Assembly (NCBI GenBank): GCA_017536845.1
Contig: JAFWCP010000177.1
Coordinates: 1 to 6,468 of the forward strand
Reading direction: 5' to 3'
DNA: 6,468 nucleotides
DNA from: Solobacterium sp.
GTDB lineage: Bacteria > Bacillota_I > Bacilli_A > Erysipelotrichales > Erysipelotrichaceae
The translations under genes and the position numbers were made by a program. Shown here piece by piece: positions 1 to 5,848 of this stretch (positions within the stretch are counted from its first letter, which is position 1; each line of letters opens with the position of its first letter). Below the pieces are notes generated by a model. The model made no database searches. It saw only the letters and a list, made by a program, of their open reading frames with translations, and was not told the origin of the DNA.

Positions 1-300
1 CTGACCGATCCGATTGAAAAGGAAAGGGAAGCGGAAATTGAATACATCAATGCATCATTACTGCTGGCAGTCAAGGATCAGCCCATCACTTTTGATTTCA
101 GCGTGCTCAATGCGGAAGAGATTTCCTATACCATCCGTATTGATGATGAACTCTGTGAAACAGGTGATATAGAAAAAGGCCAGACAACCCTGACCTGGAT
201 CCCTGAAGCCTATGGCGAATATGTCTTTTCGATTATTGCTTCTGACAACACAGGCCTGGCGAAGGTCTCTTCAGTCAGAGGCACGGTATACCAGAATACA
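1..300 (+). other. Ig-like / cadherin-like beta domain (partial)
   Basis: This segment has alternating hydrophobic strands and ends in TTLTWIPEAYGEYVFSIIA followed by SDNTGLAKVSSVRGTV. That pattern is usual for bacterial Ig-like or cadherin-like folds that precede a larger module: an aromatic-rich strand, an A-S-D-N turn, then a valine-rich last strand. The beginning is cut by the window edge. It probably acts as a spacer or structural cap for the CHAP-like domain that follows. The assignment rests on pattern only and no family is named with certainty. Confidence 0.45.
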
Positions 301-3300
301 ACAAGAGAAGAATGGCTGAGAAAGCTGAAGGAAACAGAACTGAGCGGGCAGTGGGATCTTGACCTTATCACGCTGGCAAAATCACAGCTTGGCTTCTCCA
401 TGCGGGATATCATTTCCCTGATCCAGCCTGAGCAGGGATTTGCGGCAGAACATGACAGCCGGAAAGAGGAAGAGATGCTTGCCGAATTCCTTCTGCATTC
501 AGCCGGGATCAGCCACTGCCAGGAATATGCAGTAAGCCAAGGGATTATCGAAGCAGGTGACATCATCTGGCTTGACTATCAGAATGACGGCATCATTGAC
601 CATGAAGCATTTGTCACGGCAGTCAATGAAGGAACCATTGAAGTAGCAGAGGTCAACGCTGCAGGAATCATTGCCAGAGGAAGCTATTCACAGGGGGATG
701 AAGCCATTGTCAGCCATATGGATATGAGTGCCTTACAGGCAGATTATCAGCCGTATGCGATTGAAACTGAATATGAAGATCTCCATGTCACCGTATATGC
801 CTATCCGCTGTCCGGCATTGCAAATGACTGTGAAGCAGTGCTTTATGAAGTGCCTTTGGAAGAGAAAATCATCCAGGAAACAGACAGGCTCAGAAAAGTG
901 GTTTCTGAGAAAGCCTTTGATATTGCCTTCTTTACTGCCGAAGGGGAACAGGTGAAACCCCAGGCTGAGATCAGGATTGAAGTACAGGGCATTGATGAAA
1001 ATGTCATCCTTCCAAGAACAACCTATACGGCAGATAAGGATAAGACTGTCTATACGGCAAAAGAAGATCTGTCCTTTGAGTACATATCCTTTGAACAGCT
1101 ATATGAACTTGTCAGTGAATCAGACAGTCTGCATGTTTCCCTGGTTTATGACAGAGCTTCGGGCATTGATGAATCATGTTCTTTACAGCTTGAAGAAGTG
1201 CAGGAACAGGAAAGCTATGCGGAAAGGCTTGACAGCCTGTATGGCGAATATGATTCAGCAAGGTTCTTTATGCTGCACATTCAGGATGCGCAGGGAATGG
1301 AAATGGAACCTTTGACAGATGTATCGGTGTTCTTTGAAGGAAAGAGCGATGCAAACACAAAGATGCATGTCATTGAAATGGAAAGCCTGGCAGAAGCAGA
1401 GGAAACGGATGAAGACAATGTTGAAACAGTATCCCTCATGAGCATCCTTCCTTCCGTGAAGGAACATGCATTAAAGAATGCCCAGGCTCTGACAGCTGAA
1501 GAAACTGCGGATGAAAACCAGGTACATAGTCCTGTCTATGGTGTTGTCTATACAACTTTATATAAAACATTTGAAGCAGAGGGTGAAAATTACATCATCT
1601 CCGTGACATACGGGCCGGATGCGCAGATTCCTGTAGGTTCAGATCTTGAAGTTTCAGAAATCACTGTCGAAGCACCTTCCGGATACGGCATGAGCTATGA
1701 AGAGTATGTGGCATCGAGTGAATCTGCCCTTGGCATGACGGCCGGCAGTGCCGGATATATCCGTCTTTTCGATATAAGTATCCTTCACGATGGTGAGAAG
1801 GTGCAGCCCGAACCCACCAGCAAGGTGGAAGTCAGGATTGCCCTGGCGGATACGCAGAGTGAGAATCTCAGTGTTGTGCACTTTGCGGATGAAGAAAAAA
1901 CGGGCAGTGTTGTGGAAACAGAGGCCGAAGAAGCAGAGTATGGCAAGGCCGTGGCCTTTATGACGGATGGTTTTTCCGTCTATGCCGTTGTAGATGTGCC
2001 GACCATGCCGCAGATCGAGGTGGAAACAGCAAGGACGCTGCAGGAAGTTGCACAGAATACGGATAGGGCGTTCTTCTTCTCCGTCAACAGAATTTCATTG
2101 CCTGAGTACTTTACCAGTTCCCTTAACAGCAACAGTGCGTTTATTCCCAATACCTCAGTCAACAGTGCCGCCGCATGGTACTTCGAGCCGGTGGATAACC
2201 AGGCAAACCATTACCGCATCGCAACCGAGATTGGTGGTACGAAGTACTATATGGTCAACACTTCCGGCAACCTGATGGGGCTCAGCGAGACAGACAGCAC
2301 AGAGTTCATTCTTGAACATGCTGCAAACGGATTGTTCAACCTAAAACTGGCAAACGGAAACAAGTGGCTGCAGTATTCCGGCAGCGGAAACGGGTTCAGA
2401 CTGTGGACGGATATCAAAAATAACGCAAACAGCCGGATTACCCTGACCTATGCGGATTCCTTTGACCTTCCGCAGGATCCGCTCAGGCTGGACGGCATGA
2501 CGTATGGCCTGATGCATTACACCACCGGGATCTCCGGCGAGGCATTGATGGCTGATGCAGCCTCTGCATCATCGCTGCGGGCTGAGGAAACCATTGTCCG
2601 TGTTGATCCTTCTTCCGGAAGCGAGAAGCTCTATGTGGCCAAAGACAGCGAGATTTCAATGTGGACCTTCCACTATGACCATGATGACTGTTATACATTA
2701 TCGGCTGAGGTCGACGGTCAGACAAAATACCTGAAACTGGACGGAAACAGCCTGTCGCTTGTCGATGAAGCGGATGCAACATCCTTCCAGGTGGCGCCGG
2801 GAAGCGGAAACAGACTGAGGCTGGTTTCGGAAGGAAAATCGGTTTCCTTCAGTAGCAGTGGAAAGGCATTCAACGGTGCCAATCTCGGCAACAACAGTGA
2901 GTGGCTGGAACTGGTGCAGGAATCTGATCTGACTGATGATAATTTTGTGATTCATTCGGCATATAAGGTCAGTGTATCGGATACTGTGAATGTCAAAGAC
3001 GGTGCTCAGATCCTGATTTACAAGCGTGTATGGAATGATGAAGAGAAGAAGTATGATTTCTATGCAGTTGACCAGGACGGCAATCTTGTGCCGTGCCTTG
3101 AAAGAGGCGACACCATCCAGTGGGTCGGAACAAAGCTGAACAAGCTGCTCTGGACATTTACCGAAGAATACCGTCCGGGGACAAATACACCAAGCTATTC
3201 CTATAAGCTTTACAATCCGTATTCTGAAAAGTACCTTGCACCTTCCTTCAATGACGGTGCCGTGCTTTCCGATACACCGTCCAGCGTCAACCTGAGCGGG

Positions 3301-5649
3301 AGACGGTACGGTGACTACTATACGACCATCATCGCCTGGGACGACCCGCATTATGCGTATGCGGCTTTGAAAGCCGAAGACGGTCAGATTGTCTCCTGCC
3401 CGTTAGGCCAGGCGGAAGATTTCTACTTTGCCATCATGCAGGAAGAAACGGACCATCTGACGGAAGTCGAAACCGTCGACCATGTCGCCAACGGTATTAC
3501 GATGAAGATTGTGGACTTTAATAATCCAACATCGGCGCCTTTCCACCCCGGAGGTCCCGATACCACCATCCAGCAGCATGAGGTTCTTGGCGAATCTGTT
3601 TATGACCAGAACAACCCGCATCATCTGGTATCGACAGAGCTTGGCGTTGATGGCTATCCTACGGCATTGTTAACCGGCAAGTCTTTTGCTGAACTGTTCG
3701 GCGATGCGGAAGAGGTGAACCATCTGTTCCTGCAGGGAACCTACAGCGGCACCGGGTATTATGAATTCGACAGCACGCAGAACTTTGCCACGCTGCAGGA
3801 TGACGGTACGTTCAAGGTGTATGAAGAACTGGGCACAATGGATGGATCTTCCAAACCTTCGCTGAAGCATGGCCAGTTCATGCCTTACAACGACCTGACT
3901 CCCGGTGTCTTTGCCACAGTCAACAGCCTCAACCTGTATGATGCTGAACAGCATCTGCTGGCGGATGACGACCCGCGCAAGTATGAAAAGCTTCACAAGG
4001 TCAATAATCCTGATTATTTCTTCGGCCTGCAGCTGGAGGCCAGCTTTGTACAGACGCCCAGCGGCCTGGATGACTGGGGCCATGATATCATCTACGAGTT
4101 TACCGGCGATGATGACTTCTGGCTGTATGTGGATGGCGAACTGGTCATTGACCTGGGCGGTATCCACAGTGCCCTGCCGGGCAAAGTCAATTACCGCACC
4201 GGTGAAGTCGTGGTCAACGGAGTACAGACCACGCTGTACGATATCTTCCGCAGGAACTATGCAGTCCGCAATGGTCTTGATCCGGAATCTCATGAAGCAT
4301 ATGCCTATGTGAATGAGATTTTCACCCGCAACGAGAACCATCAGTATATCTTCAAGGACTACTCCACGCACACCATGAAGATCTTCTTCATGGAACGCGG
4401 TGCCGGTGCATCCAACCTGCACATGCGCTTCAACCTGAGCGCCGTAAAGCCAGGCCAGGTGCTGCTGAACAAGACAGTTTCCGGCACCGAGAAGCTGGAT
4501 TACAGCATGGCAGAGTATCCCTTCCAGGTTTACTACCGCATGGAAGAAGGCGGCGAGGAACTGCTGCTTCCGGAACATACCGGCAGCACGTTCCATGTCA
4601 CCCATCAGAAAAACAACAACCCGGTGGAATTCAGGGATTCCTACACACCGCCCGGCGGCAGCGCTGCCTACCAGAATGTATTCTTTGTCAACGCCGGCGA
4701 AACCGTGGCGATTACCCTGCCTCAGGATGCGGTTGATTACCGGATTGTCGAATGTGCCGTCAACACGGAAGTGTATGACAGCATCTCTGCCAATGACGAG
4801 AACATCCATGGAACCGATTCCGGAAATCCTCACAGGAAGGATTACGCCGTTCCCTTTGCGACAGCTGAGGATCGCAAACGCGTTTCGTTTGATAATCATG
4901 TCAACAAACATGCCATCCGTACACTGACGATTACCAAGAAGCTGTATGAGGTGGATGGGGTGACGGAAATCACGGATGATGACACGGAATTCAACTTCCG
5001 TCTGGCGCTGGGCAGTGAAAACTCACCGGCCCCGGAACAGACGGATAGGAAAGAGTATTATGTCAAAGATCCGGACGGCTGGTACTGCAAGTGGGTGGAA
5101 GGCACAGGCTTTGTATCCATCGGGAAGCGGAATTTCCAGTCGATGAAAGAAGAAGAAATCGCCCAGGTGACTTTCCATACATCCATGTATGGTGCCATCT
5201 CACGGATTCCGGCAGGATACCAGGTGGAAGTCAGGGACCTGCTTGTCGGCATGAAGTTTGCCGTTACAGAAGAATTCTATGAAATTCCGGCCGGCTATGA
5301 CCTGATCGGCTATGAAAGAGAAGGAAGCACGTACATCATCGAAGAGGGTGAGGCCGTCAACCATGGAACCATCCGTTCAAATGACTCACCTTCCATCATC
5401 GTCAAGAACAAACGCGGTTTCGGCCTGACCGTGGAAAAGAAGTGGTCGGACGCTGACTTTATGGAGTCTCATGATCACATTTACTTTGCGGTATATCGGA
5501 AGACCGGCACCAATTCGGAAGAAATGATACCGGATACCGTGCGTGTCCTTCAGCATCCTGCCAGATCCATTTACTATTACTTTGATACGCTGGCGGAAAA
5601 CGCTGAACTGGAAGATTACGTCATCCGGGAAGTCACCCCCGACCGGTGA
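1..5649 (+). CDS. Giant modular cell-surface adhesin with fibro-slime and SpaA/Cna_B domains (5' partial, frameshifted)
   Basis: This frame is open from base 1 to the TGA at 5647-5649 (1882 sense codons), so the gene begins upstream. The GTG at 103 lies inside coding sequence, has no ribosome binding site before it, and is not the start. In order, the protein has an Ig-like domain, a degenerate CHAP-like domain, three related beta modules, a lectin-like region, a fibro-slime domain and two complete Lys/Glu/Asn isopeptide domains, then the first half of a third. It ends abruptly at VIREVTPDR, inside that third domain and just after its Glu. The continuation of the domain is found one frame over, so the stop results from a frameshift and is not a natural end. 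Proteins of this kind are secreted and anchored to the Gram-positive wall by sortase; signal peptide and anchor are outside the window. The likely role is adhesion to host or matrix glycans or proteins (inference). The family assignment is firm; the ligand is unknown. Confidence 0.9.
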   Translation: MTDPIEKEREAEIEYINASLLLAVKDQPITFDFSVLNAEEISYTIRIDDELCETGDIEKGQTTLTWIPEAYGEYVFSIIASDNTGLAKVSSVRGTVYQNTTREEWLRKLKETELSGQWDLDLITLAKSQLGFSMRDIISLIQPEQGFAAEHDSRKEEEMLAEFLLHSAGISHCQEYAVSQGIIEAGDIIWLDYQNDGIIDHEAFVTAVNEGTIEVAEVNAAGIIARGSYSQGDEAIVSHMDMSALQADYQPYAIETEYEDLHVTVYAYPLSGIANDCEAVLYEVPLEEKIIQETDRLRKVVSEKAFDIAFFTAEGEQVKPQAEIRIEVQGIDENVILPRTTYTADKDKTVYTAKEDLSFEYISFEQLYELVSESDSLHVSLVYDRASGIDESCSLQLEEVQEQESYAERLDSLYGEYDSARFFMLHIQDAQGMEMEPLTDVSVFFEGKSDANTKMHVIEMESLAEAEETDEDNVETVSLMSILPSVKEHALKNAQALTAEETADENQVHSPVYGVVYTTLYKTFEAEGENYIISVTYGPDAQIPVGSDLEVSEITVEAPSGYGMSYEEYVASSESALGMTAGSAGYIRLFDISILHDGEKVQPEPTSKVEVRIALADTQSENLSVVHFADEEKTGSVVETEAEEAEYGKAVAFMTDGFSVYAVVDVPTMPQIEVETARTLQEVAQNTDRAFFFSVNRISLPEYFTSSLNSNSAFIPNTSVNSAAAWYFEPVDNQANHYRIATEIGGTKYYMVNTSGNLMGLSETDSTEFILEHAANGLFNLKLANGNKWLQYSGSGNGFRLWTDIKNNANSRITLTYADSFDLPQDPLRLDGMTYGLMHYTTGISGEALMADAASASSLRAEETIVRVDPSSGSEKLYVAKDSEISMWTFHYDHDDCYTLSAEVDGQTKYLKLDGNSLSLVDEADATSFQVAPGSGNRLRLVSEGKSVSFSSSGKAFNGANLGNNSEWLELVQESDLTDDNFVIHSAYKVSVSDTVNVKDGAQILIYKRVWNDEEKKYDFYAVDQDGNLVPCLERGDTIQWVGTKLNKLLWTFTEEYRPGTNTPSYSYKLYNPYSEKYLAPSFNDGAVLSDTPSSVNLSGRRYGDYYTTIIAWDDPHYAYAALKAEDGQIVSCPLGQAEDFYFAIMQEETDHLTEVETVDHVANGITMKIVDFNNPTSAPFHPGGPDTTIQQHEVLGESVYDQNNPHHLVSTELGVDGYPTALLTGKSFAELFGDAEEVNHLFLQGTYSGTGYYEFDSTQNFATLQDDGTFKVYEELGTMDGSSKPSLKHGQFMPYNDLTPGVFATVNSLNLYDAEQHLLADDDPRKYEKLHKVNNPDYFFGLQLEASFVQTPSGLDDWGHDIIYEFTGDDDFWLYVDGELVIDLGGIHSALPGKVNYRTGEVVVNGVQTTLYDIFRRNYAVRNGLDPESHEAYAYVNEIFTRNENHQYIFKDYSTHTMKIFFMERGAGASNLHMRFNLSAVKPGQVLLNKTVSGTEKLDYSMAEYPFQVYYRMEEGGEELLLPEHTGSTFHVTHQKNNNPVEFRDSYTPPGGSAAYQNVFFVNAGETVAITLPQDAVDYRIVECAVNTEVYDSISANDENIHGTDSGNPHRKDYAVPFATAEDRKRVSFDNHVNKHAIRTLTITKKLYEVDGVTEITDDDTEFNFRLALGSENSPAPEQTDRKEYYVKDPDGWYCKWVEGTGFVSIGKRNFQSMKEEEIAQVTFHTSMYGAISRIPAGYQVEVRDLLVGMKFAVTEEFYEIPAGYDLIGYEREGSTYIIEEGEAVNHGTIRSNDSPSIIVKNKRGFGLTVEKKWSDADFMESHDHIYFAVYRKTGTNSEEMIPDTVRVLQHPARSIYYYFDTLAENAELEDYVIREVTPDR
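301..720 (+). other. Degenerate CHAP/NlpC-like amidase domain, catalytic Cys apparently lost
   Basis: The segment starts TREEWLRKLKETELSG, then LITLAKSQLGFS, FLLHSAGISHC, GDIIWLDYQNDGIIDHEAFV and a tail ARGSYSQGDEAIVSHM. It matches, in order, landmarks of the cysteine amidase domain found near the N terminus of many large SpaA-type surface proteins: AKSQLGY, WCAxFVSFCLHYAGI, GDLIFFDWDxDGxxDHVGIV, then the R-x-Y-x-L-x-D strand. These are family patterns recalled, not searched. The His of the DH motif is kept (codon 601-603), but WCA is replaced by Glu-Glu-Glu (466-474), so the nucleophile position (469-471) is Glu. The Cys at 517-519 aligns with a second, non-catalytic Cys of the family. The domain is therefore probably a folded but inactive cell-wall-binding or structural module. 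Confidence 0.6.
769..990 (+). repeat. Beta module A (first of three diverged copies)
   Basis: The module reads from EYEDLHVTVYAYPLSGI through CEAVLYEV and a charged helix-like stretch (EEKIIQETDRLRKVV) to AFDIAFFTAEGEQVKP and IRIEVQG. The plan is strand, helix, then F-D-I-x-F-x-x-x-x-G-x-x-x-x-P and a V-x-I-x-V strand. This is the common spacer module of large Bacillota surface proteins. It shares the LHV...SGI...C...L.EV frame with module B, including the cysteine (829-831). No enzymatic motif is visible, so it is probably structural. Confidence 0.55.
1123..1341 (+). repeat. Beta module B (second of three diverged copies)
   Basis: The module reads from SDSLHVSLVYDRASGI through ESCSLQLEEV and ESYAERLDSLYGEYDSAR to FFMLHIQDAQGMEMEP and VSVFFEG. 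It repeats the plan of module A with the cysteine in the same column (1177-1179). In the 24 residues starting at LHV, I count 10 identities to module A. It is followed by an acidic, alanine-rich linker (about 1342-1560) with no recognisable motif. Confidence 0.55.
1573..2000 (+). repeat. Beta module C with HFADE tail (third of three diverged copies)
   Basis: The module reads EAEGENYIISVTYGPDA, IPVGSDLEVSEI, YEEYVASSESALG, LFDISILHDGEKVQPEP and KVEVRIAL, so it follows the plan of modules A and B but lacks the cysteine. It continues into LSVVHFADE, an acidic stretch and VAFMTDGFSVYAVVDV. This tail commonly closes such modules before the next globular region. The MHVIEME segment with its acidic run after module B looks like a shorter version of the same tail. 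Confidence 0.6.
2026..3447 (+). other. Triplicated lectin-like (ricin/beta-trefoil-like) region
   Basis: Three units share the core W-x-F ... Y-x-[IL] ... K-Y-[LY]. Unit 1 is 2176-2445 (WYFEPVDNQ, EIGGTKYYMV, NGNKWLQYSGSGNG). Unit 2 is 2662-2913 (WTFHYDHDD, EVDGQTKYLKL, EGKSVSFSSSGKA, NNSEWLEL). Unit 3 is 3151-3447 (WTFTEEYRP, SYSYKLYNPYSEKYLAP). Each is preceded by a segment with extended strands (RAFFFSVN, KLYVAKDSEIS, AQILIYKRVW). The pattern resembles the carbohydrate-binding ricin-type fold, but no canonical QxW triplet is present, so sugar binding is inference. This is the most likely ligand-binding part together with the fibro-slime domain. Confidence 0.55.
3478..4440 (+). other. Fibro-slime domain
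   Basis: The diagnostic core is EFTGDDDFWLYVDGELVIDL followed by GGIH (about 4096-4170), then KVNYRTGEVVVNG, and near the end MKIFFMERGAGASN followed by LHMRFNL (about 4375-4437). Upstream landmarks of the same module are VDHVANGITMKIVDF, YEFDSTQNFATL, HGQFMPYNDL and YFFGLQLEASF. This matches the fibro-slime family (TIGR02148), named from Dictyostelium and Fibrobacter proteins and related to PA14-like beta sandwiches. The acidic GDDD and DGELVIDLGG loops would suit calcium binding and possibly glycan binding, as in PA14 adhesins (inference). The domain is complete and shows no damage. Confidence 0.85.
4447..4920 (+). other. Isopeptide stalk domain 1 (Cna_B/SpaA-type)
   Basis: The domain begins KPGQVLLNKTVSG and ends KRVSFDNHVNKHAIR. 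The isopeptide residues inferred from position are Lys 4471-4473 in the first strand, Glu 4750-4752 in DYRIVECAV, and Asn 4894-4896 in VSFDN. It is longer than a minimal prealbumin-type domain because of an insert around PPGGSAAYQNVFFVNAG. The covalent Lys-Asn bond would stiffen the stalk, as in Gram-positive pilins. Confidence 0.65.
4921..5418 (+). other. Isopeptide stalk domain 2 (Cna_B/SpaA-type)
   Basis: The domain begins TLTITKKLYEVDG and ends SIIVKNKRG. The proposed residues are Lys 4936-4938, Glu 5269-5271 in FAVTEEF, and Asn 5407-5409 in IIVKN. An inserted segment includes YYVKDPDGWYCKWVEG (about 5056-5103). The strand order and all three key positions are intact. Confidence 0.7.
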
Positions 5650-5848
5650 TTTCCGGGTCGATGATGCCGGTTATGTGACAAGTTATGAGGCAGTTGAACC
5701 GATCAGCGACGGCGGTACGCTTTCCGTCACCGCCACCCAGAGCGGCGGCACGCCGGATCTTTATACCTATGCCGTTTCCTATGCGACCGGGTCGCCTACC
5801 GGTGTTGCGGAAAATGCGCGTACGGATACGGTAACCAACTCCCGCCAT
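5419..5848 (+). other. Cna_B stalk domain 3, split by the frameshift
   Basis: The first half is in the upstream frame: FGLTVEKKWSD with Lys 5437-5439, and YVIREV with Glu 5629-5631. The second half is one frame over: TGDFRVDDAGYVTSYEAV, then TDTVTNSRHG with Asn 5837-5839. The Lys-Glu-Asn set is complete only if one C of the run at 5636-5640 is removed. This is the strongest evidence that the two frames belong to one protein. Confidence 0.75.
5636..5640 (+). other. Frameshift site at a run of five C
   Basis: The upstream frame reads GTC ACC CCC GAC CGG TGA. With four C instead of five it reads GTC ACC CCG ACC GGT GAT TTC (VTPTGDF) and continues for another 276 codons as the same domain. The frames overlap only between 5528 and 5649. 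The upstream frame still gives a good Cna_B strand (YVIREV) up to 5634, so the break must lie at or very near this homopolymer. The cause could be a one-base insertion in this strain, slipped-strand variation, or a sequencing or assembly error. These cannot be separated from the window alone. Confidence 0.85.

Noticed and set aside
103..105. GTG as the start codon of the large protein
   Set aside because: The frame is open to base 1, the residues before it read as part of the same beta domain, and there is no ribosome binding site or signal peptide after it.
2698..3351. A 217-codon open frame on the minus strand
   Set aside because: It is a shadow of the lectin-like region, with no plausible independent start context and no family resemblance.
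3905..4312. A 135-codon plus-strand frame inside the fibro-slime region
   Set aside because: It overlaps the clearly real fibro-slime frame. Its composition (rich in Ser, Met, Arg and Trp) is typical of an out-of-frame reading.
3670..4911. A 413-codon open frame on the minus strand
   Set aside because: It lies entirely opposite the fibro-slime and stalk coding sequence. Its translation shows no recognisable domain, and the long openness follows from the GC-rich codon bias of the sense gene.
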